Origin: an uncultured Eubacterium sp. | GTDB lineage: Bacteria > Bacillota > Clostridia > Lachnospirales > Lachnospiraceae | Length of the DNA stretch: 7,176 nucleotides | Direction of reading: 5' to 3' | Assembly: GCA_958446835.1 (NCBI GenBank) | Contig: CAUCXT010000075.1 | Span: 1 to 7,176 of the forward strand | Part shown: piece after piece, positions 1-5,904 of the stretch | Layout of the letters: each line of letters begins with the position of its first letter | Position numbering within the stretch: the stretch's first letter is position 1 | Notes under the pieces: generated by a model | What the model was told of the DNA's origin: nothing | What the model saw: only the letters and a program-made list of their open reading frames with translations | The model's database searches: none | Made by a program: the position numbers and the translations under genes

Positions 1-420
1 CTCCCCAAGCATATCATACACGCCATCATACACCTTAAAGTACGCTCTCGACTCTGCCCTGAAAATATAGCCGAACGCATCTGAGAATTCTCTGGTAACC
101 CCGCTGTTTTTTAATGTACACAGCTCATAAAATACATCGGAAATATTAATTTCAATCTTATTGTCCGGGTATCTGTTCTGAAGAAGGCTGCTATATTTTC
201 TGCATAGACGCATGTACTCTCTCTTCAATTCCTTGTGCTCATAATGAACTCCATGTCTTCTCAGAAACTTGGCAAGCTTCTTCCAGAAGTTCTTCTCCTC
301 CTCGTCCGTATGTATATCTACCAAGGTTCCGTACAAATCAAACACAGCATGCTTAGCGCCGGTCCGCTCCACTTCATTTATGACGGAATCCCTGATATCC
401 GCAATGTTGCATATTGTCAT
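1..420 (-). CDS. HAD-superfamily hydrolase, N-terminal part (runs off the left edge)
   Basis: An open frame of 140 codons begins at the ATG at 420-418 and continues past position 1, so the C-terminal half is missing. The start is supported by GGAGG at 430-426 with a 5-nt spacer. Residues 25-35 read AVFDLYGTLVD, which is HAD motif I, with the nucleophile Asp28 followed by Tyr30, then Gly31-Thr32 and Asp35. Residues about 36-130 are helical and charged, fitting the cap region that follows motif I in this superfamily. The +2 residue of motif I is Tyr instead of the general acid/base Asp of typical HAD phosphatases; DLYGT is the form seen in L-2-haloacid dehalogenases, so the reaction cannot be assigned. 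Motifs II-IV lie outside the window. The gene is separated from glgP by about 310 bp holding a terminator and a long palindrome, so it is probably its own transcription unit. The family call is firm; the substrate is unknown. Confidence 0.85.
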   Translation of the reverse strand, partial: MTICNIADIRDSVINEVERTGAKHAVFDLYGTLVDIHTDEEEKNFWKKLAKFLRRHGVHYEHKELKREYMRLCRKYSSLLQNRYPDNKIEINISDVFYELCTLKNSGVTREFSDAFGYIFRAESRAYFKVYDGVYDMLGE

Positions 421-425
421 GTTGA

Positions 426-430
426 CCTCC
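426..430 (-). promoter_or_regulatory. Ribosome binding site of the HAD gene
   Basis: On the minus strand GGAGG lies 5 nt before the ATG at 420. It fixes the start of the partial HAD gene and argues against a start further upstream. Confidence 0.8.
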
Positions 431-486
431 ATATTCTTATGATTTATATATTTCTCTGTCTATGTGCATTTTTCTTTTATAATAAA

Positions 487-671
487 ATTCGGGTGTCAAA
501 ACATGCTGTATATACTTAGCCGTGTACAACGTATTATGTTTATGCATATCACGACTTTGGGAGAAGCTTAGATGTTCTTAGAACATCTTGCTTCGTACAA
601 TGGAGCTGATATGCATAAACACAATACGTTATACACTCGTAAATTAAATTGGCATGTTTTGACACCTGAAT
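487..671. repeat. 185-bp near-perfect palindrome, MITE-like element
   Basis: The stretch is an inverted repeat centred on base 579. The outer arms 487-506 and 652-671 pair over 20 positions with one G-T mismatch. The middle arms 522-551 and 607-636 pair over 30 positions with two mismatches. The core arms 570-578 and 580-588 (AGATGTTCT / AGAACATCT) pair perfectly around one base and are extended by GAAGC / GCTTC. All three arm pairs share the same centre apart from a 1-nt bulge in the core, separated by symmetric interior loops (507-521 against 637-651, and about 552-562 against 595-606). There is no coding capacity. TAATAA occurs just outside each end (480-485 and 674-679) and could be a target-site duplication, though the flanks are AT-rich. 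It could be a miniature inverted-repeat element, or a long RNA hairpin in the leader of the HAD gene. Family membership cannot be judged from one copy. Confidence 0.75.
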
Positions 672-686
672 CGTAATAAGTATAAA
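659..686 (+). promoter_or_regulatory. Possible outward promoter formed by the palindrome end
   Basis: TTGACA at 659-664 inside the right arm of the palindrome is followed after 16 bp by TATAAA at 681-686. The -35 box belongs to the element and the -10 box to the flank. It points towards the 3' end of glgP, so any transcript would be antisense and would start inside the glgP terminator hairpin. The match to the sigma-A consensus is good, but there is no sign that it is used. Confidence 0.3.
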
Positions 687-712
687 AGCAAGCCCTTAAG
701 CCTGCTTTTATA
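681..712 (-). terminator. Terminator hairpin of glgP
   Basis: TATAAAAGCA at 681-690 pairs with TGCTTTTATA at 703-712 over 10 bp, with weak further pairing of GC (692-693 with 700-701) around a short loop. On the minus strand it starts 17 nt after the glgP stop codon, and its 3' arm is T-rich (TGCTTTTATA then CTTATT). This fits a rho-independent terminator. The lower stem is AT-rich and A-rich on the other side, so it may also work weakly in the plus direction. Confidence 0.65.
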
Positions 713-729
713 TGAGTACAATATTCAAA

Positions 730-2982
730 CTATGAAAGCTTCCAGATGTCCTTGTTATACTCCTCAATGGTTCTGTCCGATGAGAAGAAGCCTGCATTTG
801 CTATATTGTGAAGCATCTTCTTAGCCCAGCTCATTCTGTCCTCATAATCAGCGAATGCCTTATCCTTAACCTTGATGTACTCCTCAAGGTCTAAGAGTGT
901 CATGAACCAGTCCTTATTGAGAAGCTCATTGTAAAGGCGTTCAAGGTTCTCCTCATTGCCGATTGCAAGAAGCTCATCACTCACGATGAAATCAACCGCA
1001 TCCTTTATAACATCACTCTTCTCATAGTAATCCATCGATACATAGTCTGCCTTTGCATAGTGCTCGATAACCACATCTGCTGTCTTTCCGAAGATATATT
1101 CATTCTCCTTGCCTGCGAACTGGCTTATCTCAACATTTGCACCATCTAAGGTTCCAAGTGTAACCGCACCGTTTAACATGAACTTCATGTTACCTGTACC
1201 TGAAGCCTCCTTAGAAGCAAGTGAAATCTGCTCGGAAATATCACATGCAGGTATAAGCTTCTCTGCCTTGGTTACATTGTAATTCTTTACCATCACAACC
1301 TTAAGGTAAGGACTTACCTCAGGGTCATTATTGATAAGCTCCTGCATGCAGAGAATAAGATGAATTATATCCTTTGCGATAACATAAGCAGGTGCAGCCT
1401 TGGCTCCGAAGATAACCGTGATTGGTCTTGCCGGCTTCTTGCCGTCCTTGATTTCAAGGTACTTGTGAATCACATAGAGTACGTTCATCTGCTGTCTCTT
1501 GTACTCATGAAGTCTCTTAATCTGAATGTCGAAGATTGAGTTCTCGTCAAGTTCAATTCCCTGTGTCTCGGACAGATAATTGGAGAGTTCAATCTTGGCA
1601 TCCTTCTTAATCTCTAAGAGCTCATTTAATACCTTCTCATCATCTATGAATTTTTCAAGCTTCTTAAGCTCTGCAGCGTCTGTCTTGTAGCCGTCACCGA
1701 TAAGGCTTGTTATGAAATCCGCAAGTGGAGCATTGCAGTGTAAAAGCCATCTTCTGAAGGTGATGCCATTGGTCTTATTGTTGAACTTCTCAGGATAAAT
1801 CTTGTAGAAGTTATTAAGCTCAGAATCCTTCAAAATCTCGGTGTGGAGATATGCAACACCATTTACGCTATAGCCATAGTGTATATCCATGTGTGCCATG
1901 TGTACTCTGTCATCCTCGTCGATGATGTACACGCTCTCATCGTCGAACTTAGCGCGCACTCTCTTGTCTAACTCCTTTATGATAGGCATGAGCTGCGGAA
2001 CAGCCTTCTCAAGATAAGCGATAGGCCACTTCTCAAGAGCTTCAGCTAAGATTGTGTGGTTAGTGTATGCACAGGTGTTAGTAACCTCCTTGATTGCCGC
2101 ATCCATGGACATTCCCTCCGCTGTGAGAAGTCTTATAAGCTCAGGAATAACCATTGAAGGATGTGTATCGTTAATCTGGATTGCAACATACTCGTGGAGG
2201 TCGGTAAGCTTGCAGCCTCTTTCCTTTGCTTCCTTTAAAATAAGCTGTGCGGCGTTGCTTACCATGAAGTACTGCTGATATACACGCAGAAGTCTTCCTG
2301 CCTCATCCGAATCATCCGGGTAGAGGAAAAGTGTAAGATTCTTCTTAATCTCATCCTTATCAAAATCAATGCCCTCTTTGACAATGCTCTCATCGATTGT
2401 CTCAATATCAAAAAGGTGAAGCTTGTTGGTGCGGTTGTTATAACCGGTTACAAGAATGTCATACATTCTTGATGTAACCTCCATATCACCGAACTTAATC
2501 TTGTAGGATACATCTGTCTTATTAAGCCAGCTCTTCTTATCAATCCAAGGATTCTTCGTCTCATACTGTAAATTATCCTTGAATTCCTGCTTAAAAAGTC
2601 CGAAGTGATAATTAAGTCCTACACCATCTCCGTTAAGGCCAAGGCTTGCAATGGAATCAAGAAAACATGCTGCAAGTCTTCCAAGTCCTCCGTTTCCAAG
2701 TGATGGCTCCGGCTCAATCTCCTCTATCTCAGCAAGGCTTCTTCCCGCATCATTTAACTCTGCCTTAACCTCGTCATATAATCCGAGATTAATAAGGTTG
2801 TTCGATAAAAGCTTACCGATGAGGAACTCTGCTGAGATGTAGTAGAGCTTTCTCTTACCCTCGTTGCTCTCCTTCTGCGCCGCAAGCTCGTTAACGCTTG
2901 TGAGGAGTGCGTCATAAATCTCTCTGTCCGTGCACTCTGCGATTGACTTTCCGTACTGCTTTAATACTGCTTCCTTAACCAT
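730..2982 (-). CDS. glgP: Glycogen/starch/alpha-glucan phosphorylase
   Basis: The enzyme removes terminal glucose from alpha-1,4-glucan with inorganic phosphate, giving glucose-1-phosphate; it is cytoplasmic and PLP-dependent. Counting from the ATG at 2982 the protein has 750 residues, shorter than the roughly 800-residue E. coli or animal enzymes, in line with a compact bacterial subgroup. Visible landmarks are the glycine-rich SLGNGGLGRLAACFLDS at about 94-110, QINDTHPSM at 269-277, the NGITFRRW segment at 405-412, IKRLHEYKRQQMN at 488-500 and the PLP signature EASGTGNMKF at 592-601, with Lys600 as the expected Schiff-base lysine. The open frame reaches back to 3066, but that 28-residue extension has no ribosome binding site and no family resemblance. 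The ATG at 2982 has AGG 5 nt upstream and AAAGG slightly further. The stop is TAG at 732-730, followed by a hairpin terminator. The gene appears monocistronic and is divergent from an AraC-type regulator. Confidence 0.97.
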   Translation of the reverse strand: MVKEAVLKQYGKSIAECTDREIYDALLTSVNELAAQKESNEGKRKLYYISAEFLIGKLLSNNLINLGLYDEVKAELNDAGRSLAEIEEIEPEPSLGNGGLGRLAACFLDSIASLGLNGDGVGLNYHFGLFKQEFKDNLQYETKNPWIDKKSWLNKTDVSYKIKFGDMEVTSRMYDILVTGYNNRTNKLHLFDIETIDESIVKEGIDFDKDEIKKNLTLFLYPDDSDEAGRLLRVYQQYFMVSNAAQLILKEAKERGCKLTDLHEYVAIQINDTHPSMVIPELIRLLTAEGMSMDAAIKEVTNTCAYTNHTILAEALEKWPIAYLEKAVPQLMPIIKELDKRVRAKFDDESVYIIDEDDRVHMAHMDIHYGYSVNGVAYLHTEILKDSELNNFYKIYPEKFNNKTNGITFRRWLLHCNAPLADFITSLIGDGYKTDAAELKKLEKFIDDEKVLNELLEIKKDAKIELSNYLSETQGIELDENSIFDIQIKRLHEYKRQQMNVLYVIHKYLEIKDGKKPARPITVIFGAKAAPAYVIAKDIIHLILCMQELINNDPEVSPYLKVVMVKNYNVTKAEKLIPACDISEQISLASKEASGTGNMKFMLNGAVTLGTLDGANVEISQFAGKENEYIFGKTADVVIEHYAKADYVSMDYYEKSDVIKDAVDFIVSDELLAIGNEENLERLYNELLNKDWFMTLLDLEEYIKVKDKAFADYEDRMSWAKKMLHNIANAGFFSSDRTIEEYNKDIWKLS

Positions 2983-3145
2983 GATTACCTGACCTTTCCG
3001 GGCTGCTGCCCTAAAAATTGTGCTACTGATAAACCACCCACCTATTGTTGGTGAAAATGTCATCAATAATCAGCGTTACTATATTGTCATGTCTAAAAAT
3101 GTTCTGTCGCTTCCTGTCCTTTGGCTGATACCCCGATACCTAAGC

Positions 3146-3174
3146 TTTATAATGTAACCCATACCGTATCTCAA
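3146..3174 (-). promoter_or_regulatory. Predicted sigma-A promoter of glgP
   Basis: On the minus strand TTGAGA (3174-3169) and TATAAA (3151-3146) are separated by 17 bp. Transcription would begin near 3139 and leave a leader of roughly 155 nt before the ATG at 2982. This is the best-spaced consensus pair I found upstream of glgP; it is prediction only. Confidence 0.5.
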
Positions 3175-3217
3175 TCAGCTTATGTTTGCATTATAATCTT
3201 ATTTGCACATATAAATC

Positions 3218-3247
3218 TTGCATTATTATGGCATAAAGTGGTACAAT
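3218..3247 (+). promoter_or_regulatory. Predicted promoter of the AraC-family gene
   Basis: TTGCAT (3218-3223) and TACAAT (3242-3247) are 18 bp apart on the plus strand, placing the transcript start near 3254 and giving a leader of about 80 nt. The spacer contains the imperfect palindrome TTATGGCATAA (3226-3236), a possible operator. A separate TATAAT at 3192-3197 lacks a matching -35 box. Confidence 0.45.
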
Positions 3248-3320
3248 TCTATCATTCAATACAATATCCCGGCATTTATTATGCCATTCCACCCAGACAT
3301 TGGCTTGCACTAAGCAATAC

Positions 3321-3326
3321 AGGTGA
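3321..3326 (+). promoter_or_regulatory. Ribosome binding site of the AraC-family gene
   Basis: AGGTGA lies 6 nt before the ATG at 3333 and supports that start over the later ATGs near 3351 and 3405. Confidence 0.75.
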
Positions 3327-3332
3327 CAAAAT

Positions 3333-4283
3333 ATGTCTGATATAAAATTGCATGATGTTGAGGTCAAAGATATTTTAACCTCTCATAGAATAGGAGGCTC
3401 CCACATGCACGGCGGAAAATACGAAAATTACCATGAAAACAAATCCCACACAAGTGCGGGCTTCCCGTACAACACCTATCTCTGCACGATTCCTCAGGAT
3501 TTTGAGAGTGTCGCCCTGCACTGGCATGATGACGCAGAAATTATATATATTAAAAAAGGACGCGGGATAGTGAGCGTTGACCTGGAGGATATCAGAGTCG
3601 AAGCCGGCGACATCGTGTTCATCCTCCCCGGCAGGCTTCACTCGATAAGAAGCTACCCGAATGTACGCATGGAATATGAGAACATTATCTTTGACATGGA
3701 ATTTCTATCGTCTAAGCTCCCCGAGCGGATGTACAGCGAATATTTTACGCCGATGCTCGACGGAGAGCTTGAATTTCCGGTGCTGATTTCACCTGAGACG
3801 TGCAGAAAATACGCGGATGCCGCCCACTTTATCGACATGGCGGACGACTGCTGCCGTGACAGGGCGCAGGCCTACGAGATTGCGGTTAAAGGCTACCTTT
3901 TCTGTTTTTTTTCCGCACTCTTTTCCGACTGCAAGCCCGTTTCCGCCTATAAGACCAATGACAACGTGGAAAAATTAAAAAGCGTGCTGCGGCACATCGA
4001 AAAGAACTACTCAGACATCATAACAATAGATGAAATGGCATCCTTATGCTGTTTTTCGTCATCACATTTTATGCGTTTCTTCAAACAGACCATGGGGATG
4101 CCATTCACAACCTATCTTAATGATTACCGCTTAACTCTTGCCGCCAAATCACTTCTCGAAACGCACAAGGCGGTGCTTGAAATCGCGTCGGAGTGCGGCT
4201 TTGAGAACCTGTCCTATTTTAACAGGATATTTAAGAAAAAATACGGCATTACACCGAGGGAATACAGGCAGAGGCAACCTTAA
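3333..4283 (+). CDS. AraC-family transcriptional regulator with N-terminal cupin domain
   Basis: This is a cytoplasmic DNA-binding regulator of 316 residues, a usual length for one-component AraC proteins. Residues about 45-125 form a cupin-type sensor domain: HWHDDAEIIYIKKGRG (63-78) gives the metal-or-ligand-facing His pair and Glu, and GDIVFILPGRLHSI (92-105) is the second conserved cupin strand. Residues about 212-316 form the double helix-turn-helix domain; the first HTH is around ITIDEMASLCCFSSSHFMRFFKQ (230-252), and the second contains IASECGFENLSYFNRIFKKKYGITPREYR (284-312), the classic AraC signature. The ligand is probably a small molecule such as a sugar, but nothing in the sequence fixes it. 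It is divergent from glgP, which suggests but does not prove a link to glucan use. Its stop lies 2 bp from the stop of the convergent yccF. An eight-T run at 3905-3912 falls in the linker. Confidence 0.93.
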   Translation: MSDIKLHDVEVKDILTSHRIGGSHMHGGKYENYHENKSHTSAGFPYNTYLCTIPQDFESVALHWHDDAEIIYIKKGRGIVSVDLEDIRVEAGDIVFILPGRLHSIRSYPNVRMEYENIIFDMEFLSSKLPERMYSEYFTPMLDGELEFPVLISPETCRKYADAAHFIDMADDCCRDRAQAYEIAVKGYLFCFFSALFSDCKPVSAYKTNDNVEKLKSVLRHIEKNYSDIITIDEMASLCCFSSSHFMRFFKQTMGMPFTTYLNDYRLTLAAKSLLETHKAVLEIASECGFENLSYFNRIFKKKYGITPREYRQRQP

Positions 4284-4285
4284 TC

Positions 4286-4645
4286 TTATTTTACAACCGC
4301 TCCGAACGGCATGAGCGCGAGCTTCGCGAACTTAAAGAACTGCTTTCCGAATGGTATTCCGATTATCGTGATACAGAGAACGCAGCCCCACACGGCATTT
4401 GCAAGCGCCATCGGAATTCCCGTGAAAATGAGCCAGAAGATATTCGCAATCATGCTCACCGCACCGCCTCCGTACTCGATTTCCTTTCCGAACGGGAAAA
4501 ACGCAAGCCCCGCGAACTTAAAGCATTGCCTGCCGATGGGAATGCCCACAATCGTGATGCACCACAGGCACCCCGCAAGCAGCCACGAAAGTCCCGACAC
4601 AAAGCCTCCAAATATGAACCATAATACATTTCCAAGACAACTCAT
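4286..4645 (-). CDS. yccF: YccF-domain membrane protein (duplicated domain)
   Basis: The product is a 119-residue, very hydrophobic membrane protein of the YccF family (formerly DUF307), whose function is not established. It consists of two copies of the same module: residues about 5-57 (GNVLWFIFGG ... CITIVGIPIGRQCFKFAGLAFFPFG) and about 67-116 (ANIFWLIFTG ... CITIIGIPFGKQFFKFAKLALMPFG). Each contains a hydrophobic segment, the CITI-GIP-G turn and a FKFA-LA--PFG end. About four membrane segments are likely. The ATG overlaps the apbE stop as ATGA (4645-4642), and a strong GGGAGGA (4658-4652) lies 6 nt upstream inside apbE, so translation is probably coupled. It is the last gene of the operon. 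No terminator hairpin is visible, since the AraC gene ends 2 bp away on the other strand. The symbol follows the family name only. Confidence 0.92.
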   Translation of the reverse strand: MSCLGNVLWFIFGGFVSGLSWLLAGCLWCITIVGIPIGRQCFKFAGLAFFPFGKEIEYGGGAVSMIANIFWLIFTGIPMALANAVWGCVLCITIIGIPFGKQFFKFAKLALMPFGAVVK

Positions 4646-5901
4646 TTTTTATCCTCCCTCTCGATTATGTGAACATCATACCCCGAACTGAAGCTTTGTG
4701 CAATCCCCTCGGTCACATAGACATCACCGTCCTCAGTCATCATGATGAGGTCGAAGGGTGCGATTTCCTCTCCGCCAAAGATTCCCCCATTACCATAATT
4801 CTGCCATAATGCCATGCTGTCATCAAGTCCAAGAACATAGCACGCCGTCGACAGACCGTCCGCGAGTGTCCCATCACAGCTCACCACCGTGACCGATATA
4901 AGCCCGCTATCTGCCGGATATCCTGTCGCCGGGTCGATAATATGGTGGTACCTTTTTCCGTCCCGCTCAAAATATCTCTCATATCCTCCCGATGTCACAA
5001 CCGCCTTATCGTGAACGCGGACTGCGCCGAGATAATCGAAAGCACCACCTGATATTTTTTTTGCACCTTCTCCGGCTCCTTCTCCACCTGCATCATCCCC
5101 ACGGTTGTAGTCGAAATTTTTCAGTGGATTCTCAATCGCTATATTCCAATCACTTCCGTCCGTTTTCCTGTGATAGCAGTACACGTTTCCGCCTAGTGAA
5201 AAATATGCCGACTTCACATCATAGCCGTCAAATATCTGCACAAGTCTGTCTGTGGCGTATCCCTTTGCCAGTCCGCCAAAATCTATTCCCTGACCATTTA
5301 AAAGCTCAAGCTGATATTGTTTGTTCCCGTTTTCTTTCAAGTGTGTATTATATGATATTGCGTTAAATGTGACCAAATCACTGCCGCACAGCGCAAGCAC
5401 TTTGGCAAGCTCGTCCTCGCCCGGCACCGCATACTCGCCCGTGGTAAAGCCCCACAGCTCCATGACGGGAAGAATTGTCATGTCGTAAGCTCCGTCGGTC
5501 AGCCTGTTAAGCATAAGCGCATAATCCGTGAGTGCCGCCACATCAGCGCCCGGCATACCTCCGCTGTTCTGATTTATACGGCTCACCTCACTGCTCTCAT
5601 TTCCGATTGAAAGAAGCTCATCAAGTCTCACTATCTCAGCCTGCGCCGCCTCGACCGCCGCAGCCGCATCCTTTCCGTAGCAGGTTATCTGCATCACCGT
5701 ATCCATGGCGTAAAAATTCACGGCTGCCTGTCTGTTGCCCGAACAGCCCTGGCACAGCAGCATTACAGGCATTAATAGAAGCAACAGTGTTATTTGCAGG
5801 ATTAGTGCATTTGGTCTTAATCCGGCTGCCATAAATTTACATTGCTTCTTTTCGCAATTATTATATTGTATATTCATATACTTTTCATTTTTCAAATCCA
5901 A
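4642..5901 (-). CDS. apbE: FAD:protein FMN transferase ApbE, exported lipoprotein
   Basis: ApbE-family enzymes use FAD and Mg2+ to attach FMN covalently to a threonine of extracytoplasmic flavoproteins such as Rnf/Nqr subunits or FMN-binding lipoproteins. The 419-residue product has a hydrophobic signal segment at about 31-49 ending in LLCQGC, with Cys53 the likely lipidated residue; Cys at -3 makes the lipobox non-standard. Family landmarks are YAMDTVMQITCYG (64-76), GIDFGGLAKGYATDRL (205-220), SLGGNVYCY (235-243), VVTSGGYERYF (301-311), HHIIDPATGYP (319-329) and DGTLADGLSTACYVLG (343-358), the last with the expected metal-binding Asp and Thr/Ser. An insertion rich in Gly, Glu and Asp (about 266-288) separates IENP from the YLGAVRV strand. 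The start is TTG at 5901, preceded by GGGGAAG at 7 nt; in-frame ATGs at 5877 and 5832 lack a clear ribosome binding site, though 5832 would leave a tidier signal peptide. It follows the DUF3783 gene by 3 nt and overlaps yccF by 4. Confidence 0.95.
   Translation of the reverse strand: MDLKNEKYMNIQYNNCEKKQCKFMAAGLRPNALILQITLLLLLMPVMLLCQGCSGNRQAAVNFYAMDTVMQITCYGKDAAAAVEAAQAEIVRLDELLSIGNESSEVSRINQNSGGMPGADVAALTDYALMLNRLTDGAYDMTILPVMELWGFTTGEYAVPGEDELAKVLALCGSDLVTFNAISYNTHLKENGNKQYQLELLNGQGIDFGGLAKGYATDRLVQIFDGYDVKSAYFSLGGNVYCYHRKTDGSDWNIAIENPLKNFDYNRGDDAGGEGAGEGAKKISGGAFDYLGAVRVHDKAVVTSGGYERYFERDGKRYHHIIDPATGYPADSGLISVTVVSCDGTLADGLSTACYVLGLDDSMALWQNYGNGGIFGGEEIAPFDLIMMTEDGDVYVTEGIAQSFSSGYDVHIIEREDKK
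4652..4658 (-). promoter_or_regulatory. Ribosome binding site of yccF inside apbE
   Basis: GGGAGGA on the minus strand lies 6 nt before the yccF ATG and within the last codons of apbE. With the 4-bp ATGA overlap it indicates that yccF is translated from the same mRNA as apbE. Confidence 0.8.
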
Positions 5902-5904
5902 TTC

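Larger units (their letters stand above)
2983..3332. other. Divergent intergenic region between glgP and the AraC gene
   Basis: This 350-bp non-coding stretch carries the predicted promoters of both neighbours. Bases 2983-3139 would be the glgP leader, which holds a small hairpin (CACC / GGTG around 3038-3052) and a catabolite-responsive-element-like sequence at 3052-3065. Bases 3181-3290 are AT-rich and hold repeated TTGCA words (3186, 3203, 3218) and two near-identical 14-15-mers (3221-3234 and 3273-3287). I see no tRNA, no recognisable riboswitch and no convincing small gene. Confidence 0.6.

Noticed and set aside
235..519. Plus-strand 94-codon open frame
   Set aside because: It is antisense to the HAD gene, then runs into the palindrome arm; no ribosome binding site and no recognisable protein.
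2983..3066. 28-residue N-terminal extension of glgP from an ATG at 3066
   Set aside because: It has no ribosome binding site, does not resemble phosphorylase N-termini, and the ATG at 2982 has AGG/AAAGG at a suitable distance and begins directly with the expected protein.
2983..3139. Riboswitch in the long glgP leader
   Set aside because: Only a 4-bp CACC/GGTG hairpin is visible; I recognise no conserved riboswitch core and no terminator or sequestering stem.
3121..3345. Small plus-strand open frame in the glgP-araC intergenic region
   Set aside because: It spans both predicted promoters, has no ribosome binding site and overlaps the well-supported araC start in another frame.
4311..4691. 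Plus-strand 126-codon open frame opposite yccF
   Set aside because: It is the mirror of yccF and the end of apbE; the encoded sequence is Pro/His/Ser-rich with no family likeness.
4992..5366. Plus-strand open frames opposite apbE (including 5532-5834)
   Set aside because: Arg/His/Pro-rich translations with no start signals, lying wholly against conserved ApbE motifs.
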